A DNA stretch of 64,000 nucleotides from Pseudomonas sp. L5B5 (GCF_020520285.1 NZ_CP084742.1:6001501-6065500); one strand, 5' to 3'; shown: positions 42,618-51,140, counted from the first letter of the stretch. Made by a program: numbers and translations. The notes: generated by a model not told the origin, from the letters alone.

Positions 42618-43340
42618 ATGAAACAGCATCGGTTGGCGGCGGCGGTGGCCCTGGTTAGCCTGGTACTTGCCGGTTGTGACTCGCAGACCAGCGTAGAGCT
42701 GAAAACCCCGGCGCAGAAAGCTTCCTATGGCATCGGCCTGAACATGGGCAAGAGCCTGGCCCAGGAAGGCATGGATGACCTGGATTCCAAGGCCGTCGCC
42801 CTGGGTATCGAAGATGCCGTCGGCAAGAAAGAACAGAAGCTGAAGGATGAAGATCTCATCGAGGCCTTTGCCGCATTGCAAAAGCGTGCTGAAGAGCGCA
42901 TGGCCAAGATGAGTGAAGAATCGGCGGCTGCCGGCAAGAAATTCCTCGAAGAGAACGGCAAGAAGGCAGGCGTGACCACCACTGCTTCCGGCCTGCAGTA
43001 CGAGGTGCTGAAGAAGGCTGATGGTCCTCAACCCAAGCCGACTGACGTGGTGACCGTGCATTACACCGGTACCCTGACCAATGGCACCGTGTTCGACAGC
43101 TCGGTAGAGCGTGGCAGCCCGATCGACCTGCCGGTCAGCGGCGTGATCCCGGGTTGGGTCGAAGGCCTGCAGTTGATGCACGTGGGCGAGAAATACAAAC
43201 TGTATATCCCTAGCGACCAGGCCTACGGCGCACAAAGCCCAAGCCCGGCGATCCCGGCCAATTCGGTGCTGGTGTTCGAGCTGGAACTGCTGGGCATCAA
43301 GGATCCAGCCAAGCAGGACAAGCAGGGCGCTGCCAAGTAA
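42618..43340 (+). CDS. FKBP-type peptidyl-prolyl isomerase lipoprotein
   Basis: A 240-residue predicted lipoprotein (lipobox LVLAGC, Cys20) of the Mip/FkpA type. The helical dimerisation domain (residues about 30-125, with KSLAQEGMDDLDSKAV) is followed by the FKBP domain from about 133 (QYEVLKKADGPQPKPTDVVTVHYTGTLTNGTVFDSS...VIPGWVEGLQLMHVGEKYKLYIPSDQAYG), which contains the conserved aromatic pocket. It should catalyse proline isomerisation and chaperone proteins in the periplasm. The ribosome-binding site is AAGGAA. A strong terminator follows. Confidence 0.92.
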   Translation: MKQHRLAAAVALVSLVLAGCDSQTSVELKTPAQKASYGIGLNMGKSLAQEGMDDLDSKAVALGIEDAVGKKEQKLKDEDLIEAFAALQKRAEERMAKMSEESAAAGKKFLEENGKKAGVTTTASGLQYEVLKKADGPQPKPTDVVTVHYTGTLTNGTVFDSSVERGSPIDLPVSGVIPGWVEGLQLMHVGEKYKLYIPSDQAYGAQSPSPAIPANSVLVFELELLGIKDPAKQDKQGAAK

Positions 43341-43359
43341 CCTGCTGGTTCGCCCAAAC

Positions 43360-43390
43360 AACGCCCCGCTCTTGCGGGGCGTTGTCGTTT
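43360..43390 (+). terminator. Terminator after the FKBP gene
   Basis: AACGCCCCGC / GCGGGGCGTT, ten-base stem, five-base loop, followed by GTCGTTT. Confidence 0.8.
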
Positions 43391-43588
43391 CTGCAAGCCG
43401 GTAGTGGTAAAAAATCCGAACTGACGGCATTGTCGACAGTCAGAACAGGGTAGCGCTGGCACTAGTCGCTGAAGACTGCCAAGTCAATGAAATAATGGGT
43501 TTTTTTATGTGAGTAAAAAACGCCCGATCTGAGCTCAGCCCTTGTGAAACGGGGCTTTCAGCGCTGAAAAGGAGCTCTGTTCACAAGG

Positions 43589-43611
43589 TTATCCACAATT
43601 TGTGTGGATAA
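43589..43611. promoter_or_regulatory. Perfect inverted pair of DnaA boxes before the YkvA gene
   Basis: TTATCCACA (43589-43597) and its exact complement TGTGGATAA (43603-43611) face each other across five bases, 20 bases before the YkvA-like start codon. Both match the strict DnaA consensus. Confidence 0.65.
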
Positions 43612-43630
43612 CATTTCAGTGGGAGTGAAG

Positions 43631-44086
43631 ATGAAAGCACCCTGGAATTTTGCCCGCTTCCTGCCCCTGGCGGCTCGGCTCTTAAGTCGTGGCCGCCTGC
43701 CGACGTTGTTGTTCGCTGTCGCCAGCAAGGGTGCCTTCCAGGGTGGGCGCCTGGGCAAGGTCAAGCAAGACCTGCGCCTACTGCAGGCATTGTGCCTGGC
43801 CTACTGGCGAGGAGAGTACCGGGCGATCAGTCCCAAGGCATTGTTGGCGGTGGTCGCCGGCCTGATGTATTTCCTCAGCCCGCTGGACGCGATTCCCGAC
43901 TTTCTTCCGGTGTTCGGCATGCTCGATGACATCGCCGTGCTGGCCTGGCTGATGAAAACCCTGGGCGATGAGCTCGATGCCTTTCGAGCCTGGCGCAGTC
44001 GCCAGGCCCCGGAAAAGCTGGCGGTGGTCGAGAGGTTGCCGGACACCCCAGAGCAATTGCGCCTGGAAGGGCCGGGGAAAAACTGA
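43631..44086 (+). CDS. YkvA family (DUF1232) protein
   Basis: A 151-residue protein. The DUF1232 domain appears as SPKALLAVVAGLMYFLSPLDAIPDFLPVFGMLDDIAVLAWLMKTLGDELDAFRAWR, with the invariant SPLDAIPDFLPxxGxxDD signature (about residues 90-110). YkvA proteins are membrane-associated with uncertain function. The start at 43631 is supported by GGGAG seven bases upstream. The gene is read from a leader that holds the DnaA-box pair. Confidence 0.88.
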   Translation: MKAPWNFARFLPLAARLLSRGRLPTLLFAVASKGAFQGGRLGKVKQDLRLLQALCLAYWRGEYRAISPKALLAVVAGLMYFLSPLDAIPDFLPVFGMLDDIAVLAWLMKTLGDELDAFRAWRSRQAPEKLAVVERLPDTPEQLRLEGPGKN

Positions 44087-44201
44087 GGTAACAGCTCCGT
44101 TACCTGATGACAATCATGCTCTGCGCGACCACCATCGCTGTTAGGATTACACTTTAGGGAAAAGTCCGACTCGTTAAGTGTCGTAGTCCTACGGGGTAGT
44201 G

Positions 44202-44543
44202 ATGGATATCCAGATTATTGAACGCGACGGTGAACCCGAATATGCGGTTCTGCCGTGGGCTCAGTATCAAGCTTTATTGCAAGCCGCAGGTCTCACCGAA
44301 CACGCACCACACGCTGCTGCTACAGCTCAGGCAGCGACACAGGCCGAGGGTCTTCCGGGCCTGGATCAATTACGCAGTCTACGCGAAGGGAAGGGCATCG
44401 CCATCGAGGCGTTGGCCCGCAAAGTAGGTATCAGTCCGTCTTACCTGGCCCTGATTGAAAGTGGCGAGCGTCAACCCGACGCTGCGATTCGCCGCAGCTT
44501 GGCCTGGGAGCTGACAGTGCCGGGGTGGAGGGAGCCATTGTGA
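44202..44543 (+). CDS. XRE-family helix-turn-helix protein
   Basis: A 113-residue protein with an N-terminal MDIQIIERDGEPEYAVLPWAQYQALLQAAGL segment resembling prevent-host-death or antitoxin-like N-termini and a C-terminal Cro/C1 HTH domain (LRSLREGKGIAIEALARKVGISPSYLALIESGERQPDAAIRRSLAWEL). The stop overlaps the next gene's GTG start. The pair has the look of a two-gene regulatory cassette, but the partner is not a known toxin. The GTG at 44199 could add one residue. Confidence 0.85.
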   Translation: MDIQIIERDGEPEYAVLPWAQYQALLQAAGLTEHAPHAAATAQAATQAEGLPGLDQLRSLREGKGIAIEALARKVGISPSYLALIESGERQPDAAIRRSLAWELTVPGWREPL

Positions 44544-44911
44544 GTGTAAGGATCAGTCGTCAGCACTGGGATGGGCTGTTGGGTGAGCTGGATCAGGCCC
44601 GGCGTCAGCGCCATCTCTTAACCTACCGTGCATTGCTGGAGCGGTTGCAACTGCCCAGCCCGGCGATGCAGACCCTCACGGCCGCGCTGGAGCACCTGGC
44701 GGCCCTGGACGCACGGGCTGAGCAACCGTTGCGCAGCTCCCTGGTGATCAGCCAGGGTGCCAGCCGTTTGCCGCGGACCGGCTTCTTTGAGTGTGTCGAG
44801 CGGCTGGGGCGTTTTTCCGGGCCGTCCGATGGTGTTGCCGCAGCATCCTGGCACGCCTCGGAAGTGGTGCGAGTGTTCGAGTACACGTATCCCGAATCAG
44901 TGGAGGCCTGA
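44540..44911 (+). CDS. Hypothetical protein (123 aa), coupled to the XRE gene
   Basis: A 123-residue soluble protein of no recognised family beginning SVRISRQHWDGLLGELDQARRQRHLLTYRALLERLQLPSPAMQTL. GTG at 44540 overlaps the XRE stop (GTGA) and has GGAGGGAG six bases upstream, so translation is coupled. The middle (LRSSLVISQGASRLPRTGFFECVERLGRF) has beta-strand character. The Sel1 gene follows immediately with no gap. I cannot assign a function; toxin, effector and metabolic roles remain open. Confidence 0.7.
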   Translation: MSVRISRQHWDGLLGELDQARRQRHLLTYRALLERLQLPSPAMQTLTAALEHLAALDARAEQPLRSSLVISQGASRLPRTGFFECVERLGRFSGPSDGVAAASWHASEVVRVFEYTYPESVEA

Positions 44912-45310
44912 ATGTTCTGGCGATTCAAGGCGCGGGTCGGCTACTGGGTGGCCCGCCGATTGTTTCATTGGCCCTGGTTCATCCGTCAGCCCCGCAGCTG
45001 GCATTGGATGCAGGGGCAGTACGCACGCATGGCCAACCTGGGCCACGTCGGCGCGCAAAGTTTCTATGGGCATATCCTGGTCTTTCGTGGCCAGGGGCTC
45101 GGTGCGCGGGAGGAAGGTATCCGGCTATTGCGTCTGGCGGCTCTGGCAGGTGATGCCAAGTCCGCCTACCAGCTCGGTGTGCTCAGTCTGGCTGGCTCGG
45201 CCAGCAAGGCGCCCGATGCTGGCGAAGCGGCCCGTTGGTGGCGGCTCTCGGCCCAGGCCGGGCACCCCCTGGCAAGTATCAAGCTGGAGCAGCTAGATCC
45301 GCAGCATTGA
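44912..45310 (+). CDS. Sel1-like repeat protein (132 aa)
   Basis: A 132-residue protein with two consecutive Sel1-type repeats: AQSFYGHILVFRGQGLGAREEGIRLLRLAALAGDAKSAYQLGVLS and the following KAPDAGEAARWWRLSAQAGHPLASIKLEQL. The N-terminus (MFWRFKARVGYWVARRLFHWPWF) is aromatic and basic, possibly membrane-associated. Sel1 repeats are protein-interaction solenoids. Its start abuts the preceding stop, and its last 32 bases overlap the 3' end of the convergent EAL-GGDEF gene, which is unusual and leaves no terminator between them. Confidence 0.85.
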   Translation: MFWRFKARVGYWVARRLFHWPWFIRQPRSWHWMQGQYARMANLGHVGAQSFYGHILVFRGQGLGAREEGIRLLRLAALAGDAKSAYQLGVLSLAGSASKAPDAGEAARWWRLSAQAGHPLASIKLEQLDPQH

Positions 45311-47087
45311 GGGGACCGCCTCTCTGGTGGTCCAGGGCTTGCAGGCTGTCGATCACGTGGACGCTGTAGCCTTGCACGTTCTTGGCATGATGCTTGGCCT
45401 GCGACGCCAGTTCCGCCAATTGGCTGGAGTCCAGTTGCCCACAGGCTTGTGGGGACAGGTGCACCACGCCGATCGACAGTGACAGCAAGGGAAACTCCTG
45501 GCGAACTCCTTGGCGATTGGGTGCAACGAAGCAGCCGGCCTCCAGGTGTTCGCTGCGATAGAAGCGCCGGCACTGGCTGTGGAAATCGTCCAGCAGCTGG
45601 TTCAGCCGCTTGCGCCAGTCCTCTGGTCCCAGCACCAGCAGGAAATCATCCCCGCCGATATGCCCGACGAAGTCGCGGCTGGGGTCCACCCGGTCATTCA
45701 GGCATTGCGCCAGGCATAACAGTACTTCGTCGCCGCGCCCATAGCCGTAGATGTCGTTGAAGGGCTTGAAACTGTCGATGTCCACATAACAGATCACCGA
45801 TTCACGGCCCTGTTGCAGCAGGCGAGTCAGGCACTGCTGGATGGGCACGTTGCCCGGCAGCAGGGTCAGCGGGTTGGCGTAGCGTGCCTGCTGGATCTTC
45901 AGCTCGGTGATCAGCTTGAGTACATCGATTACCCGTCCCAGTCCCAGGTAATGACCGTTGAGGGTGATGATGAAGTCCTCCTCGATGCGTTGCCGTGCGC
46001 GGCTGGTGATCAGGCGGCTGACCTGTTGCAGGGATTGGCTCAGCTCAACGGCCAGGAAGTCGTCGTTCATCAGGCGGCTGATGGGTTTGCGAGCGAACAG
46101 GTCGGTGGCGAATGGCTTGAGCAGGGCATCGGAAAGTGAATGCCGATGGACGATCCCGCAGGGTTGGCCCTGCTCGTCGAGAATTGCCAAGGAATTGAGA
46201 TTGGCCTGTCGGCGAAAGGCTTCCAGCACATTGGCCGTGGGCGTATTGCGTGCCACTGCCGGTTGTTCGTTGAGCAGGGCACTCAAGTCGCTGCCTTCAT
46301 CGTTCAGCGCCACGCTGGTGCTGTCGTGCTTGGGCATCATCCCCCAGGCGTCCTGGGGTGGCTGTTCCTGGGGGCGGCACAGCAGGTAACCCTGGATCAG
46401 GTCGATGCCCATCTCGGTGAGCACCGCCAGTTCTTCAGCCAGCTCGATGCCTTCGGCGATCACCTTGGCCCGGGAGGCCTTCGCGATCTGCAGGATCGAG
46501 CCGACGAACTCGCGCTTGAGCGCATCCTGGTGAATGCCGTCGATGAAGTGTCGGTCGATTTTAACGTAGTCCGGTCGCAACTCGGACCACAGGCGCAAGC
46601 TGGAGTAACCGGCGCCCAGATCATCCAGGGCAATGGAGAACCCCATGTCGCGGTAGTGGTGCAGGGCGTTTTGCAGCAGCTGGAAATCGTCGATGGGGGT
46701 CTGCTCGGTGAGCTCGATCACCACCTGGCTGGGCGGGATGCCGAAGTCCTGGAGCAGTTGCAAGGTTCGCCCAGGCTGGTGGGCGGCCTCCAGCAGCGAC
46801 TCGGGCGAGACATTGAGGAATAGCTTGCCGGGCAACAATTGCTCGCTGAATCGCTTGCAGGCGCTATAGCGACAGGCGATCTCCAGCTCGCTCAGGCGTC
46901 CGGCCTGGCGCGCCACCGCGAACAGGGTCACCGGTGAATGCAGGGGGCTGTTGGAGGGGCCTCGGCTCAGAGCCTCATAGCCGAGGATGCGTCGCTCGGA
47001 AAGGCAGATGATGGGCTGGAACAGGCTGTGCAGACCGCTTTGAGCCAGGATTGAACTCAATGCACTCAGCTGTTCGGTCGTGGTCAT
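45279..47087 (-). CDS. EAL-CBS-GGDEF c-di-GMP signalling protein
   Basis: A 602-residue cytosolic protein. The N-terminal EAL domain has EAL at 38-40, NVSPES, VIELTEQT, DDLGAGYSSL, VKIDRHF and AEGIE, so phosphodiesterase residues are intact. A pair of CBS motifs follows (about 280-410), then a GGDEF domain with VDIDSFKPFNDIYGYGRGDE and the active loop GGDDF near residue 480; the preceding inhibitory RxxD site is not clear. Predicted role is c-di-GMP turnover with adenine-nucleotide sensing by the CBS region. Start ATG at 47087. It overlaps the convergent Sel1 gene. Confidence 0.9.
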   Translation of the reverse strand: MTTTEQLSALSSILAQSGLHSLFQPIICLSERRILGYEALSRGPSNSPLHSPVTLFAVARQAGRLSELEIACRYSACKRFSEQLLPGKLFLNVSPESLLEAAHQPGRTLQLLQDFGIPPSQVVIELTEQTPIDDFQLLQNALHHYRDMGFSIALDDLGAGYSSLRLWSELRPDYVKIDRHFIDGIHQDALKREFVGSILQIAKASRAKVIAEGIELAEELAVLTEMGIDLIQGYLLCRPQEQPPQDAWGMMPKHDSTSVALNDEGSDLSALLNEQPAVARNTPTANVLEAFRRQANLNSLAILDEQGQPCGIVHRHSLSDALLKPFATDLFARKPISRLMNDDFLAVELSQSLQQVSRLITSRARQRIEEDFIITLNGHYLGLGRVIDVLKLITELKIQQARYANPLTLLPGNVPIQQCLTRLLQQGRESVICYVDIDSFKPFNDIYGYGRGDEVLLCLAQCLNDRVDPSRDFVGHIGGDDFLLVLGPEDWRKRLNQLLDDFHSQCRRFYRSEHLEAGCFVAPNRQGVRQEFPLLSLSIGVVHLSPQACGQLDSSQLAELASQAKHHAKNVQGYSVHVIDSLQALDHQRGGPLNAADLAAPA

Positions 47088-47102
47088 GGCGATCTCTGTC
47101 AA

Positions 47103-47155
47103 TAAAAAAAGGACCGGGCGCGCCCCTGGTCCAGGGGCGGCGCCGGTCCTTTATT
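47103..47155 (-). terminator. Strong terminator after prc
   Basis: A long near-perfect inverted repeat (AAAGGACCGG...GCCCCTGG / CCAGGGGC...CCGGTCCTTT) with a T-run on the minus strand, between the prc stop and the EAL-GGDEF start. It separates the two minus-strand transcripts. Confidence 0.85.
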
Positions 47156-47220
47156 TCACGACAGAATGATGACTGTTTAATGACGCTCCGAAGAGCGATC
47201 GAATTAAATTGCCATCATCC

Positions 47221-49305
47221 TCAGTGCTTGGCCACCGAGGTGTTGAGCTTCAGGTAGTCCAGCAGGATACGCCCGGTTTCGCTGAGGTAGGCGTCGTCTT
47301 CTGGCTTGGTCTTGTTCGGCTCGGCAGCGGCCAGCGCGTCCTCGTCTTCTTTCTTCAACTCCTTGAGCGGCTCTTCGCCCTTGGCCTTGCGACGGGTGTT
47401 TTCCAGGGCCAACTGCTTGGCTTCGATATCGGCGTGTTGTGCACGACGATCGGCTTCGTTGAGGCTCACGGTCTTTTCCGCCATCAGCTTCTGGGCCAGG
47501 GCCAGCTTGTCGCGGATGAACACGAACTCCGGATCTTTGGCCGAGCGACTTTCATGCTCGGCCTTGAGCTGGGCCAGGAATGGCTTGAACGGATCCACTG
47601 CCGGCTTGATGGCCGGACGGATGGTGTCCCATGGCATGGCTTCGGGCAGCGCGCTTTCGCCGATTTCCTTGGTGTCGATGATCGACGGGTAACCGATATC
47701 CGGAAGAACACCCTGATGCTGGGTGCTCTGGCCGGAAACCCGGTAGAACTTGGCCAGGGTCAGCTTCAGTTCGCCATGATTGAGCGGCTGGATAGTCTGC
47801 ACCGTGCCCTTGCCGAAGGTCTGGCCACCGATGATCAGCGCTCGGTGGTAGTCCTGCATGGCGCCGGCGAAAATCTCCGAAGCCGAGGCCGAGAGGCGGT
47901 TGACCAGCAGAGCCATCGGCCCCTTGTAGAAGGCGCCAGGGTTTTCATCTTCCAGCACATCCACGCGACCGTCGGCATTGCGCACCAGCACGGTGGGGCC
48001 CTTGTCGATGAACAGGCTGGTCAGCTCGGTGGCTTCCTGGAGGGAACCGCCGCCGTTGTTGCGCAGGTCGATGACCACGCCGTCGACCTTCTCCTTCTGC
48101 AGTTCGGTCAGCAGCTTCTTCACGTCGCGGGTAGTGCTCTTGTAGTCCGGGTCACCGGCGCGGAATGCCTTGAAGTCCAGGTAGAACGCCGGGATCTCGA
48201 TCACCCCGAGCTTGTAGTCGCGGCCATCCTGCTTGAGGGTGAGGACCGACTTCTTCACCGCCTGGTCTTCGAGTTTCACTGCTTCGCGGGTGATGGGCAC
48301 GATCTTGCTGGTCTGGTCGTTCGGCGCATTGCTGGCCGGAATCACTTCCAGGCGTACCAGGGTGCCCTTGGGGCCGCGGATCAGCTTGACCACTTCGTCC
48401 AGGCGCCAGCCCACCACGTCGACCATTTCCTTGTTGCCCTGGGCAACACCGATGATCTTGTCCGCAGGTGCCACTTGCTTGGTCTTGTCCGCTGGGCCTG
48501 CCGGTACCAGGCGCACGACCTTGACCTGGTCGTTGTCGCTTTGCAGTACCGCGCCGATGCCTTCCAGGGACAGGCTCATGTTGATGTCGAAGTTTTCCGC
48601 ATTATCCGGCGACAGATAGTTGGTGTGCGGGTCGTAGGACATAGCAAAGGTATTGATGTAGGCCTGGAAGATGTCCTCGGCCCGGGTCTGGTCCAGGCGC
48701 GCCAGCTGGTTCTTGTAGCGCTTGGTCAGGGTTTCCTGGATCTGCTTGGGTTCCTTGCCGGCGATCTTCATCCGCAGTACTTCGTCCTTGACGCGCTTGC
48801 GCCATAGGTCGTCGAGTTCGGCGGTGGTCTTGAGCCAGGGAGCATCCTTGCGATCGATCAGCAGGTCTTCCTTGGTGGTGAAGTTGATCTTGTCGACGCC
48901 CTTGCCCAGTTCTGCCAGCGCAAAGTCCAGGCGGGATTTGACCCGGTCCAGGTAGCGCTTGTAGATGGTGAAGCCTGCGTTCAGGTCACCGCTCTTGAGA
49001 AAGTCGTCGAACTGGGTTTTCCACCTGTCGAACTCCGCGATATCGCTGGCCAGAAAGTAGCTGCGCGAGGGGTCCAGCAGTTTCAGGTAGCTGTCGTAGA
49101 TGATGATCGAGCGTGCGTCATCCAGCGGCGGTTTGCTGTAGTGATGGCGCTTGAGCAGTTCTACAACATTGAGGCTGGCAATTACCTCGTCGCGATCGGG
49201 TTGAAGCTTGTCCCAGCTATTGGCTGCGAACGTAGTGGTCGACATCGGCAGCAGGCCGAAACCAATGAAAAGAGCGAGTGCGGTGCTGGGGAACAGATGC
49301 TTCAT
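47221..49305 (-). CDS. prc: Periplasmic carboxy-terminal protease Prc/Tsp
   Basis: A 694-residue S41 protease, called AlgO in P. aeruginosa, that degrades periplasmic proteins including anti-sigma factor MucA in mucoid variants. A signal peptide of about 27 residues (cleaved near TFAA) precedes the N-terminal helical region. The PDZ domain is at about 245-325 (SLSLEGIGAVLQ..VVRLVPAGPADK), and the catalytic Ser474 (LSASASEIFAGA) and Lys499 (FGKGT) are present. The ATG at 49305 is favoured because it opens the signal peptide; the frame also extends to 49338. Confidence 0.95.
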   Translation of the reverse strand: MKHLFPSTALALFIGFGLLPMSTTTFAANSWDKLQPDRDEVIASLNVVELLKRHHYSKPPLDDARSIIIYDSYLKLLDPSRSYFLASDIAEFDRWKTQFDDFLKSGDLNAGFTIYKRYLDRVKSRLDFALAELGKGVDKINFTTKEDLLIDRKDAPWLKTTAELDDLWRKRVKDEVLRMKIAGKEPKQIQETLTKRYKNQLARLDQTRAEDIFQAYINTFAMSYDPHTNYLSPDNAENFDINMSLSLEGIGAVLQSDNDQVKVVRLVPAGPADKTKQVAPADKIIGVAQGNKEMVDVVGWRLDEVVKLIRGPKGTLVRLEVIPASNAPNDQTSKIVPITREAVKLEDQAVKKSVLTLKQDGRDYKLGVIEIPAFYLDFKAFRAGDPDYKSTTRDVKKLLTELQKEKVDGVVIDLRNNGGGSLQEATELTSLFIDKGPTVLVRNADGRVDVLEDENPGAFYKGPMALLVNRLSASASEIFAGAMQDYHRALIIGGQTFGKGTVQTIQPLNHGELKLTLAKFYRVSGQSTQHQGVLPDIGYPSIIDTKEIGESALPEAMPWDTIRPAIKPAVDPFKPFLAQLKAEHESRSAKDPEFVFIRDKLALAQKLMAEKTVSLNEADRRAQHADIEAKQLALENTRRKAKGEEPLKELKKEDEDALAAAEPNKTKPEDDAYLSETGRILLDYLKLNTSVAKH

Positions 49306-49388
49306 GCTGATTCGACGCGGGGGCAATTGATAACGCATATTAGGCCGTCTTTGAAGTCGCCGGTTCCATTAAGGCCGGTCGCATAATG

Positions 49389-49418
49389 CAAAAAGCCCGG
49401 TGCTATAAGCTCCGGGCT
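49389..49418 (-). terminator. Terminator-like hairpin facing prc
   Basis: AGCCCGG / CCGGGCT with an 11-base loop, followed on the minus strand by TTTTTG. It lies between the divergent prc and oxidoreductase starts, where no known minus-strand gene ends. Confidence 0.55.
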
Positions 49419-49444
49419 CAGTCCAGACTCACTATGGAGGCACT

Positions 49445-50407
49445 GTGAAAGCATTGCAAGGCGTTGAAGGTCATGTGGAGTGGGTTGAAGAGCCAAGCCC
49501 GGCCTGCGATGCAGGCCAGGTTCGCATTCGTGTGGCGGCCGCCGGCCTGAACCGGGCCGATCTGTTGCAACGCGCGGGGCTTTATCCGCCACCCGCCGGG
49601 GCCAGCCAGGTACTGGGGCTGGAATGTTCGGGGGTAATCAGCGAAGTCGGTCCGGGTTCGTCCTGGAAAATCGGTGATCGGGTATGCGCACTGCTGGCCG
49701 GCGGTGGCATGGCCGAGGAAGTGGTGGTCGATTCGCGGCATGTGTTGACGGTCCCCGAAGGGTTGTCTCTGGTCGAGGCGGCGGCGCTGCCCGAGGTCTA
49801 TGCCACAGCCTGGCTGAACCTGTTCCAGCTGGCGGCGCTCAAGCCCGGGGAGAAAGTGTTGCTGCACGCTGGCGCCAGTGGCGTCGGTTCGGCGGCGATC
49901 CAGTTGTGCAAGTCGTTTGGCAGCCCGTGCTGGGTCAGTGTTGGCTCCGCCGAGCGACTGGCCTATTGCGAGGGACTCGGTGCCCAGGGGGGGGTGGTGC
50001 GCACCGATGGCGTGCAGGCACTGCGTGATTTCGGTCCGTTCGATGTGATCCTGGACCCGGTGGGGGCCAGCTACGCGAGCAACAATCTCAAGCTGCTGGC
50101 GCTCGATGGGCGCTGGGTCCTGATCGGCCTGATGGGTGGACGCGAGACGCAAGTGGACCTGGCACAGGTGCTGGCCAAGCGTATCCAGTTGCTGGGCTCG
50201 ACCTTGCGCAGCCGCAGCGATCAGTTCAAGGCCGACCTGCTGAGCGACCTGGGGCAGAACGTCTGGCCCTTGTTCGGTGACGGGCGCCTGAGCCCGCAAC
50301 TGGCCAGGACCTTCGCGATCCAGGATGCGGAGGCGGCGTTCGCCGAACTGGCGACCAACCAGGTATCGGGCAAGTTGGTGCTGGTGATCGATCCCGCTCT
50401 GGTGTAA
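49445..50407 (+). CDS. NAD(P)H:quinone oxidoreductase (zinc-type, PIG3 group)
   Basis: A 320-residue medium-chain dehydrogenase of the quinone oxidoreductase type. The N-terminal GroES-like fold has AAAGLNRADLLQRAGLYPPPAGASQVLGLECSGVI, a PIG3/TIGR02824 signature, and the Rossmann motif LLHAGASGVGSAAIQLCKSFG binds NADPH. Catalytic zinc ligands of alcohol dehydrogenases are absent. The expected reaction is reduction of quinones or conjugated ketones. It is followed by a symmetrical hairpin and is convergent with the HAD gene. Confidence 0.88.
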   Translation: MKALQGVEGHVEWVEEPSPACDAGQVRIRVAAAGLNRADLLQRAGLYPPPAGASQVLGLECSGVISEVGPGSSWKIGDRVCALLAGGGMAEEVVVDSRHVLTVPEGLSLVEAAALPEVYATAWLNLFQLAALKPGEKVLLHAGASGVGSAAIQLCKSFGSPCWVSVGSAERLAYCEGLGAQGGVVRTDGVQALRDFGPFDVILDPVGASYASNNLKLLALDGRWVLIGLMGGRETQVDLAQVLAKRIQLLGSTLRSRSDQFKADLLSDLGQNVWPLFGDGRLSPQLARTFAIQDAEAAFAELATNQVSGKLVLVIDPALV

Positions 50408-50414
50408 CCGCCAT

Positions 50415-50440
50415 GGGAACTGGCCCGTGGGCCAGTTCCC
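50415..50440. terminator. Symmetrical hairpin between convergent genes
   Basis: A perfect 12-base inverted repeat GGGAACTGGCCC / GGGCCAGTTCCC with a two-base centre. No T-run follows, but its position between the convergent oxidoreductase and HAD genes fits a shared terminator. Confidence 0.6.
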
Positions 50441-50446
50441 GACGAA

Positions 50447-51100
50447 TCATTTCCAGTGGTGGATCGGCCAGCCGGCCTGTTGCGCATGCTCGCGCAGCAC
50501 CGGGTCCGGGTTGACCACCTGGGGATGATCCACCCTCAGCAGCAACGGCAAGTCGTTGCGCGAGTCGGAATAGAACGTCGCGCCTTCCAGTCTCTCCTGC
50601 TCGCTTTCCAGCCATTGCAGCAGGCGGGTGATCTTGCCTTCGCGGTAGGTCAGGGTGCCCACGGTATTGCCGGTGTAGACGCCGTTGAGCACTTGCAGCT
50701 CGATCCCCAGCACTTCATCGATGCCCAAACGCTGGGCGATCGGTTGTACCAAGTGGGTGCCCGAGGCCGAGATCACCAGAATCCGGTCGCCGGCCTGGCG
50801 ATGGGCAGCCAGGGTCTTGCAGGCATCGCTGAAGATGATCGGCTCGATCACCTCCTCGACCCAGGGCTCCACCAGGTGGGCCACCTCCTGGGGAGTACGT
50901 CCGGCCATGGGCTCGAGGCTGAAGGACATGAACTCTTCCATGGCCAGCTTGCCGTGGCTGTAGGCATCCATCAGTTCGTTGTTGCGTCGCATGAACGACT
51001 CGCTGTCGACCCAGCCCAGGCGCCCCATCTGTTCGCTCCAGAGGGTGGCGCAGTCGCCGTGGATCAGGGTTTCGTCCAGATCAAAAATTGCCAGGGCCAT
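50447..51100 (-). CDS. HAD-IB family phosphatase
   Basis: A 217-residue haloacid-dehalogenase phosphatase of the phosphoserine-phosphatase-like IB group. Motif I is LAIFDLDETL (nucleophile Asp7), motif II is RILVISASGTHLV, and motif III includes YREGKITRLL and YSDSRNDLPLLLRVD. It should remove phosphate from a small metabolite. It is the last gene of the ABC-importer operon, 40 bases after the ATPase stop, so it probably dephosphorylates a product of the imported substrate. The substrate is unknown. Confidence 0.88.
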   Translation of the reverse strand: MALAIFDLDETLIHGDCATLWSEQMGRLGWVDSESFMRRNNELMDAYSHGKLAMEEFMSFSLEPMAGRTPQEVAHLVEPWVEEVIEPIIFSDACKTLAAHRQAGDRILVISASGTHLVQPIAQRLGIDEVLGIELQVLNGVYTGNTVGTLTYREGKITRLLQWLESEQERLEGATFYSDSRNDLPLLLRVDHPQVVNPDPVLREHAQQAGWPIHHWK

Positions 51101-51140
51101 CAGTACAGCTCTCTCTTCAGGATCGATTGCGTGGAAGGCA

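Noticed and set aside
43589..43611. DnaA-box pair as a chromosomal replication origin
   Set aside because: Only two boxes, no AT-rich unwinding element cluster, and no dnaA/dnaN/rpmH nearby.
47209..48807. A 532-codon plus frame antisense to prc
   Set aside because: Shadow of the protease; no start signal or homology.
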